Positions 30,362 to 41,030 of a stretch of 64,000 nt of DNA are shown here, one piece after another; positions within the stretch are counted from its first letter, which is position 1, and each line of letters begins with the position of its first letter. This DNA is from Pilasporangium apinafurcum. Taxonomy: Eukaryota > Oomycota > Peronosporomycetes > Pythiales > Pythiaceae. Location of the stretch: positions 394,315 to 458,314 of the forward strand of contig BCKE01000023.1 of NCBI GenBank assembly GCA_001600495.1, given 5' to 3'. The notes under the pieces were generated by a model. The model saw nothing but the letters and a program-made list of their open reading frames with translations. It made no database searches and was not told the DNA's origin. Both the position numbers and the translations under genes were made by a program.

Positions 30362-33300
30362 TCAGTCTGTTGCAGCAGTTAGCAAAACATGAATACTCAC
30401 GACCGTCTGCGTCACTGTATCCAATACTGGGGTAATTTCATAGGCAAACTGCTGCACCACTTTTATCTGTGGTGCCAAAGCATGAAAAAGCATGTTGACA
30501 TTTACCAAATCTGTCTGTGGGTCGGCGAATTGTGCATGTAGCAAATCCCACTCCATTTGGTCTAAAGTCACCCGTCGACCACGTGCTGTAAGCTGTTTCT
30601 CAAATTGCATTCGCGTTAGTAGCCGCTGCTGTCCTGATTCAATAGTATCAAATATCTGACACGCGCGCTTCACGTCAACTTTCCATGTATTTCCATCAAT
30701 AAATTCCCACAACAGTTTTCGTATCTCCAGAGCAATGGTCTTCGGTAAACCCGCTAATTGCCTCGACACTCCACTCTTTGCTACTTCAGCTACCGCTTGT
30801 GGTCGACAATCGACTATACCTGTCACCACTTCTTTTCGAATATATACGCTTTGCATATCTGTGCGTAATCGATCAAACGCAGTCGTTGGGGCATCAATGA
30901 CGTCTTTTCCGATCCATTTTACGTAGTGCTCGCTCGTCATTTCGTATAAGGGAGCAGCAGTCAACTGGAATCCCCAGCGATGGCCTTCGTCGTCCATTGG
31001 TAGCGAAGACACATGCAGATTCAATCCCGTTGTGGCATGAACACAAGCAGATAGCGAGGGAATGTTGAGAGCATTGGTACCGATATTCAGTGGCTGTGAA
31101 AAGGTCATCAAATGCCCTCGCGCACTGAATGTCATGGAAAGCCCATGTATGGGTTTCTTTTTCGACATTTCCAGCATCCCTTGGAGCTGCCTGCTTCGGG
31201 TAATGACACGACTGAGGTCGCTGCAGACATTCAAAGCACCGGAGATCTGTCGACTGAGGATAGGCAAGTTTGTCAGTTCACTTTGTTGTGGAGCACAACC
31301 TTTTGCGAACAGTAACACTAGTACACCAACAACCTCCAATCCATAGATATCCCATACCGGGCACGAAATAACTGAATGATTTGTAAAGCCCATCTTGATA
31401 TCTGAAGGTGACGCGCGAAGGAAGAACTTCGTACTCCCGTATTTTGAATACATACGAGATTGGTCTCGGTCCGTCTCACTTGAGGAGTCTTCGAGCCATT
31501 GCTTGGCGATAACGACTGTTCCCTTGGTAAGCACATGTTCGAGCAACCCTTCCGTGGTAGGGACGACCAGTTTCTGATCCATCAATACCGAGATTCTTCG
31601 TGATTGAGCTCCACGCGAAGGAATAAAATTCATCTCAGCCGATGTACTGTTGCTATTTCCACTTCTAGTACTAGGAGACCCGGAAACTGATAATCGCGAG
31701 GCACTCATGGATTTCCCGCCACTTTCTGCATGCGGGCAGATCTTGGACGTCCACATATGCCGTCGATCAGGTTCCCAAAGGAACAAGTGTGCCTTCTCGG
31801 CATTAAAAATGCTGGTGCAAGCGTTGTAGACAGCATTAATGACCCCAATGGGACTCATTTCTTTAAAGAACGACATGGATGTATCCAGCAGAACATTTGT
31901 TTGGTCTTTCTGATGCAACATCGTTTGCTTCTCGATAATACTGGCGACAACACTGCAGCATTGGCTTTGGACAATTGAGAGAAATAGGTCATGCCTGTCG
32001 AACCGAAGCTTCCGGCCTTTCGTATTGACAAGATGCACCATCCCAATCAGCTTGGTGGGTGGACCGTCAGTTTCACCAATATCGAGAATCGTCTCTTGAT
32101 CCTCCACAAGCAATGGTGCAAACAGCATATTCCGCGCAACAATACCCCCAATACTGTCTACATAGGCGTTGTAGTTGGCTACGGCACTGGCATCGTTGAC
32201 GATCAGCAATTTCTTGGTCTTCATTGCTTCTTCAAGCAACGACCCACGGTACATTTGATCGTTTAGCACGATCCGATGTCGCCGTTTGTGATGAAATGTG
32301 ATCATCTCAAGCGTTTGCGCGTCGTAGACATAAATCGCTGCCGCTTCTACACCGATGATCGCTTCCGCGGACCCGCCTAGACTAATAATCGCATCAACAA
32401 GATCGCCCTGCGCGATGAGTTTACCGACATTTGTGCAAAGCTGTTGATTTTTCTGAAACAACTGGGAGTTCTCAATCGCCAATGCGATTAATTTTGTGAT
32501 AGTTTTGAGCAGAAACTCGTCTTTTGAACGAAATGGTGCACCGCCGGATTTGTTGATAACCTGCACAACACCTAGCAGCGTCTGCTCTGTTTGTTGGTGC
32601 TCTTGCTGTACTGGTTTTTGCTGGGATCGAGACGCGTCACTGCTATTCGTCCGGTAGACATTTTCACTGGTGATGCGCACTGGCGGCTTCTTGACTGCAT
32701 TTGTTAAAATGGGCACTGTCAGCATGCTCTTGGTGCGATAATTTGTTTTCTTGTCCCAGGACGAATTGAACCGCGGATCTTCGTAGGCATCCACAATGTT
32801 GATTGCCTGCCATGTTTCAGCTACAAGCCCAACAATACCATGGCCGAAGGGAATCGTCATGCCAGACTTTGTCAAGTCCTCAAACACCTCCACACCCGCG
32901 CCACTGATATCACTGTGCCAGTTGTGCAGCGTACGTGCCACATTGTCGGCAACAAACAACGAGCAGCGGTCGGCATCCAAGATTTCTTTCGCGTTCTGGA
33001 TCACCACTTTGCCCAGCTCTTCGAATCGCAAGCACGTGAAAATCTCCGGCGCCAATTGGATCAGCGTCTCCTCGTTTACTTTGTTACTCTCGACCTCAGT
33101 GAAATACGACACTTTCGGGAATAATCCACTGACAAAATGACAAACAAGTGTCAGCAACGACTGGTCCTCTTTAGAAAATGCTTCACAGTTCTCCAGAGCT
33201 AGAGACAAACCCAGCGCCTCCACTTTCGTCGTCTTGCCACACACCTGCACCACCGCGAGTGTGTGACCATTATAAACAATTGGCACCAAGAGCGTCGAGG

Positions 33301-35296
33301 CGCTTGGATGTAGTATTAAACGGTCTGTATTGTCGGTGGACGTAGAGAAACACGTGTGCTTTGTTGCTTGTCCAGCATGTAAAAGAAGCGGGGTTTTCGT
33401 GTGGTATACCATCGATGCAAGACCACAGGGTGTTCCAGTACCCATAAATATCGAGTCGTGTCCAGACGAAGCCGATGAAGCAAACGGCATCAATGTTGAA
33501 CGCAACGTTGTCATGCTTTTGTCTTTTCCATCCTGTGCACGCGGCACTCGGCACCAGAATTCCTGCTCAGCCGTATCTGCGACAAACACAATCGCCTGTT
33601 CAGCCCCAACCAGCTCTGCACATTCTGCTGTTAACACGTCCGTCAATTCGTACAGATGGCAGCTCTCCGCCAGCCTCCTCAACGTCCACACCAATTTTTG
33701 AAAAGAACGATGCAACTGCAGCATCTGTGCACCGCACGTGCGAACTTCATGCAACCAGTTACGAGTGCTGGCGTCGAGTGTCTGATCGTGGAATGACACG
33801 AGTCGATGACCCAGAAGTTGTTGAAACGCTTGACCTACATGAGACGTGAGCGATGATCCTGTCGTTGACTCAACCCCATTTCCTTCTTCATCACAATCAG
33901 TCTGAGGTTTAGCCGGATACAGATCCTTCCAAAATTCATCCGAAAGCAAATTTCCTGTTCTATGGTAGCCGGATACGGACGCACCATTGGTTGCCAGTGA
34001 CAAATGATATAACTGTCGCGTCTTTTGCAGGCGTAGCTCATTCTCTCTCTCTCGTGCCACTCTGTGCACGTGTTCCAGCTGCCGCTCTAATCGCGAAAGT
34101 TCGTGAGAATAATTCGCGAGTTGATGCGCGTGACGGTTCTGAAGCTCTTTTTTCTCTTGTTCCGTTTTCTCCAGCTTGGCGATGTACTTGTCAAGCAGTT
34201 GCTGATCATTGTTGATGCACCATGTGGAAGAAGACATCAAAGGTTGCTGATAGTGAGGAGCATTTACATTTCGTGGTGATCCAACAAAGGAGGTGGGGCG
34301 TCGAGAGCACCGAGACGCGGGACTGGGCGGCATCTTAGGCGAGCAAACCTTCATAATTCCACCTGTTGTGGTTGGTCTCTCATTTTGTTCGCCAGATTCA
34401 TTCACACAGGATCCCACAAGCGGTAACGATGGGCTTACTGCTCTCATTTGATTCCTTGACACTTCTTCTCGAGGATTTGAGCGGCGCGATCCGTTCGCTT
34501 GCAACGCCTTGATGGTTTGCTTGAGTATCTGGGCATCTGCTCGAAGCGCAGTAATCAACTGGAAGTCCTGCTTTCTTTCCGCACTAAGATGTTCCACCAA
34601 TTTTCGCTGCTGCTCTAGTTGCTTGGTGAGCCGCATGTTGAGAGTACGCAGCCGTGAGATGATGGCGTAGGTGTTTTTATCATAGCAGTACTCCTGATCG
34701 TACCCCATCCCAGACTGGTCAGTAAACATGTCTCGATTCATCTGGCTGTGTGAACCACTGAAATAGTCACGTTTGTCCTCTTCGACATCGTTCTCCTTGC
34801 CTTCTACGACTTCGGAATCTCTGCGAGCAACTTCCTCTTTGCTGTCACCTTGGCTATCAAGACTATTGCGTGAAAGACAATCATTACTCTTGCTCTCCTC
34901 AAAAGCACTATTTGCACGAGTTGTCTCCTCAGGGCTGTGTTCAAGCTCTGTGCTCCATTTTATGGTGCCTTCGTCCTCGACATCGTCTTCATAGGACTCA
35001 AACATACTATCATTAAGTGAGTACGAGCCATTATCGCCATCATTCTCATTTTTGCCTTGGCTCTTCACACAGTCATTATCAATGCAACGATCGACACGAA
35101 CAGAGCCGTCAAGCGCACTCACAGGCAGAATCAACGCTTCGTCATATGTCGGTGGCTGCTCTCCTCCATACGGAAGTGTAGATTTTATTACTTTCTTGAA
35201 ATTTTTCGAACCAATTTGCTCCTGCACAGTCATGGAGATGGCCAGGAATTTCTCTGTACGTGTTGCTTTCCATTGACAAGCGACCGAAAGCGGCAT
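30362..35296 (-). CDS. GAF-repeat signalling protein without an enzyme domain
   Basis: 1644 aa from the ATG at 35296 (an alternative start lies at 35233). The N-terminus has a PPxY motif (QPPTYDEAL) and an acidic Ser-rich stretch. Two coiled coils follow (about 210-265 and 350-415). Four GAF-type domains follow, at about 510-720, 745-945, 950-1120 and 1130-1340. The second is canonical: LDADRCSLFVAD, IPFGHGIVGLVAETWQ, YRTKSMLTVPIL, GVVQVINKSGG, ending in the NKxnF...DE signature (Asn about 915; NKSGGAPFRSKDE), which is linked to cyclic-nucleotide binding in phosphodiesterases. No phosphodiesterase, cyclase or kinase domain follows; the C-terminus has only an EF-hand-like helical stretch. It may sense cyclic nucleotides or other small ligands. 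Ligand and partner are unknown. Confidence 0.8.
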   Translation of the reverse strand: MPLSVACQWKATRTEKFLAISMTVQEQIGSKNFKKVIKSTLPYGGEQPPTYDEALILPVSALDGSVRVDRCIDNDCVKSQGKNENDGDNGSYSLNDSMFESYEDDVEDEGTIKWSTELEHSPEETTRANSAFEESKSNDCLSRNSLDSQGDSKEEVARRDSEVVEGKENDVEEDKRDYFSGSHSQMNRDMFTDQSGMGYDQEYCYDKNTYAIISRLRTLNMRLTKQLEQQRKLVEHLSAERKQDFQLITALRADAQILKQTIKALQANGSRRSNPREEVSRNQMRAVSPSLPLVGSCVNESGEQNERPTTTGGIMKVCSPKMPPSPASRCSRRPTSFVGSPRNVNAPHYQQPLMSSSTWCINNDQQLLDKYIAKLEKTEQEKKELQNRHAHQLANYSHELSRLERQLEHVHRVARERENELRLQKTRQLYHLSLATNGASVSGYHRTGNLLSDEFWKDLYPAKPQTDCDEEGNGVESTTGSSLTSHVGQAFQQLLGHRLVSFHDQTLDASTRNWLHEVRTCGAQMLQLHRSFQKLVWTLRRLAESCHLYELTDVLTAECAELVGAEQAIVFVADTAEQEFWCRVPRAQDGKDKSMTTLRSTLMPFASSASSGHDSIFMGTGTPCGLASMVYHTKTPLLLHAGQATKHTCFSTSTDNTDRLILHPSASTLLVPIVYNGHTLAVVQVCGKTTKVEALGLSLALENCEAFSKEDQSLLTLVCHFVSGLFPKVSYFTEVESNKVNEETLIQLAPEIFTCLRFEELGKVVIQNAKEILDADRCSLFVADNVARTLHNWHSDISGAGVEVFEDLTKSGMTIPFGHGIVGLVAETWQAINIVDAYEDPRFNSSWDKKTNYRTKSMLTVPILTNAVKKPPVRITSENVYRTNSSDASRSQQKPVQQEHQQTEQTLLGVVQVINKSGGAPFRSKDEFLLKTITKLIALAIENSQLFQKNQQLCTNVGKLIAQGDLVDAIISLGGSAEAIIGVEAAAIYVYDAQTLEMITFHHKRRHRIVLNDQMYRGSLLEEAMKTKKLLIVNDASAVANYNAYVDSIGGIVARNMLFAPLLVEDQETILDIGETDGPPTKLIGMVHLVNTKGRKLRFDRHDLFLSIVQSQCCSVVASIIEKQTMLHQKDQTNVLLDTSMSFFKEMSPIGVINAVYNACTSIFNAEKAHLFLWEPDRRHMWTSKICPHAESGGKSMSASRLSVSGSPSTRSGNSNSTSAEMNFIPSRGAQSRRISVLMDQKLVVPTTEGLLEHVLTKGTVVIAKQWLEDSSSETDRDQSRMYSKYGSTKFFLRASPSDIKMGFTNHSVISCPVWDIYGLEVVGVLVLLFAKGCAPQQSELTNLPILSRQISGALNVCSDLSRVITRSRQLQGMLEMSKKKPIHGLSMTFSARGHLMTFSQPLNIGTNALNIPSLSACVHATTGLNLHVSSLPMDDEGHRWGFQLTAAPLYEMTSEHYVKWIGKDVIDAPTTAFDRLRTDMQSVYIRKEVVTGIVDCRPQAVAEVAKSGVSRQLAGLPKTIALEIRKLLWEFIDGNTWKVDVKRACQIFDTIESGQQRLLTRMQFEKQLTARGRRVTLDQMEWDLLHAQFADPQTDLVNVNMLFHALAPQIKVVQQFAYEITPVLDTVTQTVVSIHVLLTAATD

Positions 35297-35384
35297 GTGA
35301 TGAACTGAAACCGTTACGAAATTCCTTTTTTTGGATCGTATCGTCGATCCGACAGCCACCGAAACTAGCAATGCCAGCGCGGCG
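35297..35384. promoter_or_regulatory. Short bidirectional promoter region
   Basis: Only 88 bases separate the ATG of the GAF protein (minus) from the ATG of the centrin-binding-like protein (plus), or 151 bases if the GAF protein starts at 35233. Both promoters must lie within this interval or inside the neighbouring coding sequences. No clear TATA or initiator motif seen. Confidence 0.5.
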
Positions 35385-36821
35385 ATGCAAAGCCTCTGCT
35401 CCGCCGCTATCTCGCCTTCTCGACCAAATCGCCCCGCTGCCGCTACGCCAATAACGATTGTCAGTGTCGGGAAATCACTTCGTCATGTCTCGCCACGTAA
35501 ATTTCAGCAAATTCAGCAACAACAACGTGCTGTTGCGTTACGGAACATGCCGTTGTCACCACTCAGCAATCGAGAGAAGGATCAGCAATCGACACATGCG
35601 CGCCAGGATGAGCAACACAACGATCATTTGATCAAAACGAGAGAGTCTGTGCCCTGGGATCCAGTATGGCAGCATCTATCATCATTTTCCTGTAGCGAAA
35701 CGTTTCATTCCAAATCCAAACGTGAGCTGAGACAGATATTGGCAACAATGAGTGACGGAGCCTCGTTAGCAGCCAGCACAACACTTGGCTCTTTGACACT
35801 GGAGTCGTGGCTTCAAGCGTACGAACAGGACTTGCACACCTTTGAGTCGCTGGAGAAATTCATTCAAGTGAAATTACCCGAGGCACTCAAGTTCTACCGC
35901 AAACTAAAGGAGCAGCAGCGCGCGTTGTCGTCATCATCAACTGTATCTTCACGTTTCCACATCCGATTTCGTATCGCAATTTTTGCGCATCTCATGGAGC
36001 AAACTATCACAGCGCTGAGTGAATCTCCGTCGCTTGCACATGTCAAACCGATGCTGCTTCAAGCACGCCAGGAACTCTTTCGAGCCATTTTTGCTGATTA
36101 TGATCAGGGGATCAGCAGAGCTCATGATCAAAATGAGCGGCACGAAGACACTACATCCAATCCGAACAGCAGAACGTCGAAAGCAAAACATCCACCAAGC
36201 GATAACGACTCTGACAGCGAGAAATCAGACGATGATGACAGTGAGTCCGAGCTGGGACCGACTACATTCACAACTTCACGAAGCTTTCGATATGGTCCTG
36301 TTGATGCGCGCCCACTACACTTCTTTCTCTCAAAGGTTCCATACACACTTAAGCTTGAAGAGGACTCCGCAATACGCGCAATACGCTTCAAGTGTCATCA
36401 AGCAGTGATGAGGCGGATTGTGCAATCCATGTATCGCTCTCTTGGTAGTGTTTTCCATGCCTGGAGACTACTGGTTCGCCAGCGAAAGGAAGAGCGCCTG
36501 AATCACAAAGGTGCGCAACTCACTGCAATGGTCGTCCTACAGCGTGGACTTATCCGATCTGTCTTTGTCGAATGGAGTAAAGCGACATTGCGAGCCAAAA
36601 TTCGGCAACTCAAGAGTAAGGAAATCAACGAAAAGAAACAGTACGAGAAGGTATTGGCGGATCTACACCGCGAAATTTTCCTATTAAAGGAGAAGAACCA
36701 CGAGTTAGAAAAACGAAGACAACTTCCTATTATGAGAACAGCACTTGACGAAGGTGAACAGCTCAAACCCTTGACCGAAGAAGACGAAGATGACGATTTG
36801 GCTGATACTGATGCTTCATGA
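35385..36821 (+). CDS. Sfi1-like/coiled-coil protein, possibly centrosomal
   Basis: 478 aa from the ATG at 35385; the frame is open further upstream but only from TTG. The N-terminal half is polar and Gln/Arg-rich with a helical middle (SWLQAYEQDLHTFESLEKFI). An acidic stretch (NDSDSEKSDDDDSESELGP) precedes two units with the spacing of Sfi1/centrin-binding repeats: LGSVFHAWRLLVRQRKEE and IRSVFVEWSKATLRAKIR. A coiled coil follows (KKQYEKVLADLHREIFLLKE) and the C-terminus is acidic. The 'A/V-F-x-x-W-x-x-x-x-R' pattern is known from basal-body and centriole proteins. With only two visible repeats this is a suggestion, not an identification. Confidence 0.6.
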   Translation: MQSLCSAAISPSRPNRPAAATPITIVSVGKSLRHVSPRKFQQIQQQQRAVALRNMPLSPLSNREKDQQSTHARQDEQHNDHLIKTRESVPWDPVWQHLSSFSCSETFHSKSKRELRQILATMSDGASLAASTTLGSLTLESWLQAYEQDLHTFESLEKFIQVKLPEALKFYRKLKEQQRALSSSSTVSSRFHIRFRIAIFAHLMEQTITALSESPSLAHVKPMLLQARQELFRAIFADYDQGISRAHDQNERHEDTTSNPNSRTSKAKHPPSDNDSDSEKSDDDDSESELGPTTFTTSRSFRYGPVDARPLHFFLSKVPYTLKLEEDSAIRAIRFKCHQAVMRRIVQSMYRSLGSVFHAWRLLVRQRKEERLNHKGAQLTAMVVLQRGLIRSVFVEWSKATLRAKIRQLKSKEINEKKQYEKVLADLHREIFLLKEKNHELEKRRQLPIMRTALDEGEQLKPLTEEDEDDDLADTDAS

Positions 36822-36967
36822 TAAGATGATACGCTCGCAACAGGATAGCAAAAATTGTAATATTTGTAATAAACAGGGAGGAAGAGAAGATGGAACACAT
36901 AAGAAGGAGCAACAGCAATTACATTCTATACCTATGACTGCAAACTTACCACATGACCATTGGCAAT

Positions 36968-39837
36968 TTAATCAAGCTCATCAAGATCTTCTTCAATACT
37001 GCTGCGATTGCCATCGCTCGGAGTATTTTCACTATTATCATTGTGATCAAACCGTGAAGAACTGGAAGACGACGAAGGGGATGAGAATCCCGTCGACGCC
37101 TGGACAATTGTTGTCTGATTAGTGCTCTCATCATTGCTGTTGTTACTGCTGGAAAAGCCGAAATTACGTACACCACTTAATGTTCGTCGCATCACTTCGA
37201 GGAACGTTGGATATCCTGAAAAAGAAGCTGACGATGAGGACGCAGAGGACGCAGAGGACGATGAGGAGGCGGCACGAGATCGCTCATCACTTGTTCCACT
37301 CCCACTAGCACTGGCTGCTCCACGTGCGCGTTCTCGTTCTTCGGCTTCTGCAATTTCAGGGATAACTCCAATACTACTTCGACTTGGACTGGATTCTGGT
37401 GATAATCTACTGGGAGATGGAATAGATTGATATGGACGGGCCATTCGTTCTCGACTATTTGCTGGTGCTGCTCCATCGTGATCATCATCGCTGTCGATGC
37501 TGTCACGTCCACCAAACGACGGGCCAAAGAAATCATCTGCTAACATGGCATCTACGTTGTCTTCAATGCTTCGACGGCGACGACTATTATCTGTAGAATA
37601 TGATCGTGGCTGATGACGATGGGACGGACGGTAAGAGCTCAGTAGTGGTGTACGACTTTGGTCCACGTCCACTTCGCCATCATCGTGATCATTTATAATT
37701 GAGCGACCATCACGATTGCCGCCCTGAGAAGGTCTTAACGATGGTATGCCAAATGCTTCATCAAAAGCTGGTCCAACTGGAGGAGTTGTTGGAGTTCGGA
37801 TATTTCGTCGAGACCCTGTATTGCTAGATGATCCTAAATTAGTCAACGCTGCAAACGATGACAGAGACGATGGAGAAACAATTGCATGAATATGAACGTC
37901 AATACTCCGTCGTGGTTGGACGGTTTCCCCTGGAGCACGGGAAGATGTAGCGATCAAATCACGAATAGACAGTGATGTATCTTCTTGCTCCGCGCGTATA
38001 GACGCATTTTCTGCTTGCTGGCGTCGCGCCATTGATCCGGCACTTCTTTCTCCGCCTCTTCGAAGGCCAGTCATACGAGTTTGCTGTCGCATAGATGAGC
38101 TTCGCAATTCTGGACGTAGTAACGAGTCAAAGCAACGCGCAGAATCGGTTAACAATCGTCCAAAACGATCGAAAAGCGGAGCCATCAAATGCGCAGTTTC
38201 AGAAATATCAGCTTCAAGTCTGGCAACTGCAATCCGCTCCGCTTCTTCAGATTCGTGCTCAACGTCGCTATCGCGTTCTTCGTTATCCCTTCGACTTGGA
38301 CCACTCGAACTAATCATTTCATCCTGTGCTTGTTGCTCTTCACATAGATCTGCGAACCTATCAACATGTGGCATGATCTCTCGCATTAACTCGCGTATCT
38401 GTGGCACCACACGACGGATATCGCTCTCTCCAATATTGGGTGAGTTGGGGAGTCTTGTAGTGGGGACCGGTGAGACATGGTTGGCGTTCAAAGTATGCAA
38501 TGTGCGTGTGCGAAATGCAGCAATTCGATCTGAATCAAAATCCAGCCACTCATCCCATCGAGATGGCCAACCATGGTAATGAATAAGAATTTTGTCTTCC
38601 GTCATATCCATCACTGTGCACTCCAACCACTGGTTCACTGTGTCCTTAACATCCAACCACTGGCCCACATAGAAACGTCGTCGCCCACGTCGTATGTGTT
38701 GAGCAGAAGGTGACACCGGTGGAGTCTGGGGCCGACTAGTTGCTTGTTCCGCTTCTCCTTCTTCTTCTTCTTGGTTCTGCAGCGATTGTTCCTCCTGCTC
38801 ATCCGTGCGCTGCGCAACGGTTGAGAGAACCGTCCGAATTGTCATCATTGCCTGTATGAGATGCTCCATGTTCCCGCTCCCTACTTCATCACGGTTGCTA
38901 CTATTGTTCAGGTCCATAGACGTTGGCTGAGGTCCTAAACCCATCTCTGCAGCCATCATCCGTGGTGACGCCTCAAACTCTTCCACACCACGTCGACGAG
39001 CCACTGTAGATCTTCTTGTAGTGTTATTGTCTGGTCCGTCCCCTGTACTCGAAAGAGCTTCTCGTAGAACCGCCAGATTCCATGCATCGCCTGTTGGGTC
39101 GCCAACGCCTGGAACACGCCGCCGAGAGGTCATGGTTGCATTTCGACCCACAATTGATGTTCGCATTGTTCGATTACCATACTGTTCTGCCTCATCACGA
39201 CCCTGTGCATTCGTCGAATACTGCAACCGCCGTAATCCTTCCGCATCATTGTCATCTGTCGCAAAATTAGATTCATCCGACTGAACAGACGCAGAAGTCG
39301 CCGGTTTTGCGACCAAATGTACCGTGTGGCCATCCTGAACATCATATGTCGCCAACATCGCCCCATCCTTCATCAATTTACCTATTTTGTATAACAAATC
39401 AGTCACCAGTACACCACCGAATGTCAACGTCCCGTCCATTCTTTTTTATCAGTGAAGGATAATTAGAGAAGCCACCACATAGACTGACCTCGATAGATGA
39501 GCCGCTGCAAGTGTGCTGGCACCTGTGTGACCTCGGTGACCTTGGCGCGGAACTCCACAATACCCATCGATGGGGCTGCAATGACGTCAAACACGCGCTC
39601 GTCCAGCATTTTCAACCGAACGCGGAATTCGGACGAACTCGTCGTAGCAGAAGTTGAAGCTGACGCATGAACAATCTCGTCCACTGCTCGTTCTGTCTGT
39701 GTATTGTCTTCTTCATCCGCAACCGAACTGTTCATAGGCTGAGACACAAGTGATTCAATCGCTGTGGGCTCTGTAATCTCTTCAAATGCATCAGCAGCGC
39801 CGTCAACGTCACCATGCGCCGTCTCCTCGAGCGTCAT
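36968..39837 (-). CDS. Ubiquitin-like domain protein with Tudor/MBT-like domain
   Basis: Two exons, 39837-39489 and 39381-36968, with a 107-base GT-AG intron (39382-39488) in phase 1; 920 aa. The intron was placed by protein logic: exon 1 ends in AHLQRLIYRG and exon 2 resumes with KLMKDGAMLATYDVQDGHTV and HLV. Together these form one ubiquitin-like domain (about residues 65-142) split at its conserved 'Y-x-G-(K/R)-x-L-x-D' turn. A Tudor/chromo-barrel-like segment lies at about 352-407 (YVGQWLDVKDTVNQWLECTV and WPSRWDEWLDF). The remaining sequence is largely Ser/Arg/Asp-rich and low-complexity, ending in an acidic tail. The architecture recalls BAG6/ubiquilin-type shuttle proteins only in the first domain. 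Role unknown. Confidence 0.75.
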
Positions 39838-40208
39838 CGTCGCTTTGAGTTTCGCTTGTTGCGGTTCTCTCTCTAATAAAAAGAAGGAAAAGAAGCAAAG
39901 CGAGAAGAATCGGAAGGAAAAACCTCAATTTATCCTGATATACTTTATAAAACCTTAAAATAGTACTTGATAAAGTTTATATTTTCAATTTATGATATCA
40001 TGATTAATGACTAAAATATACTTAATAAAGTCATTACAGTGATGCTCGATGAGATTACGAAGATAATATTACGAGTAGTCCTGATTGCATCAACACTTGA
40101 ATGCAGTGAAATGGATCAACAAATGACACGTGAGTTTTTTTGTTGTCTCAATGGATCAAGAGCAATTTATTATTCTCCACAAACAGGAATACAAACCAAT
40201 AGTGTCGA
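39838..40208. other. Intergenic region with AT-rich island
   Basis: About 370 bases; 39930-40040 is strongly AT-rich (TTTATAAAACCTTAAAATAG). No gene or named repeat seen. It includes the promoter of the ubiquitin-like protein at its left end. Confidence 0.45.
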
Positions 40209-41030
40209 TCATTCAGTTGGTTTCATGCAATAAGGACACCACGGCATCATTGCTGCTGTGCCTGGCACTGGAACAGTGACAAAATCAGCGTTATTGGATG
40301 AGCCACTGGCCATCATATTACTTGTTGATTGACTTGAAACATTTTGATCACTTGTCCAATCTTTTGAACTTGCCGCAGTAGAACTACTGGTACATACATC
40401 ACTCATGGAATGGGAATTATAGCGTCCACATCGAGTTAGTAGAGCTTGAATAATTTCTTCTTTGCTCGGTGGCTCATCACGTCGCTTTAGATCGTACATA
40501 AGCGCCCTGCAGTTGGAGTTAGTGGTCACAGAATGCACAAGAAAAATAGATTGAAGCGGTTCCGGAATAACCAGTCCCATTGATGCCAACGACTGCACCA
40601 ATTCTTCCATACGGCCAATGTGCTTCCACATGGACGCGCCCTGATGACAGTCGTACTTACATTCCATATACTCAAATGCCTTGTTGAGCACCAAACCGTA
40701 TTCGCCCTGGCGGTAGCGAGAATCCAACGCTTGCCAGAGACTCCAGGACGACGCACCCATCACCAGCTCTCGCAACACTGGAAGCTCCAATGAGTTCACG
40801 ATGATGGCATTGGCGCGATCAATTTGTTTCCGTCGAAAGCGTCGCTCGCTTGCAGATGAATGTGGTAGCAGCTGGCCGGGATCAATCTGTACGATGTCCC
40901 AGACATGATTGTTCTGCAACTCGCGGCGAATATGGTTTTCCCAGGTCGCATAGTTGGCACCATTCAGGTGCAGCTTCACCGAGTGCTTTTGGTCCTTGAT
41001 ATCGCTGCTCTCAATGGATTTGTCCTCCAT
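40209..41030 (-). CDS. Solo copia-type Gag-like (UBN2) protein
   Basis: 273 aa, ATG at 41030, no intron. It matches the Gag-polypeptide fold of Ty1/copia elements: LHLNGANYATWENHIRREL, DRANAIIVNSLELPVLREL, SSWSLWQALDSRYRQGEYG, a helical middle, and EIIQALLTRCGRY near the end. The Ser-rich tail stops at PWCPYCMKPTE. This has a CxxC pair but lacks the rest of a CCHC knuckle, so the frame ends where a nucleocapsid region would begin. No protease, integrase or reverse transcriptase follows, and no long terminal repeats flank it. Either a remnant of an element or a host gene derived from one; the intact 273-codon frame favours selection or youth. Confidence 0.7.
   Translation of the reverse strand: MEDKSIESSDIKDQKHSVKLHLNGANYATWENHIRRELQNNHVWDIVQIDPGQLLPHSSASERRFRRKQIDRANAIIVNSLELPVLRELVMGASSWSLWQALDSRYRQGEYGLVLNKAFEYMECKYDCHQGASMWKHIGRMEELVQSLASMGLVIPEPLQSIFLVHSVTTNSNCRALMYDLKRRDEPPSKEEIIQALLTRCGRYNSHSMSDVCTSSSTAASSKDWTSDQNVSSQSTSNMMASGSSNNADFVTVPVPGTAAMMPWCPYCMKPTE

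Noticed and set aside
30363-30396. Possible last intron in the GAF protein (GTGAGT...CAG)
   Set aside because: It would be only 34 bases, shorter than any other intron here (at least 52), and the unspliced frame ends normally.
39382-39439. ATG at 39439 as the start of the Tudor-like protein
   Set aside because: It would cut the ubiquitin-like domain in two; a clean GT-AG intron reconnects both halves in frame.
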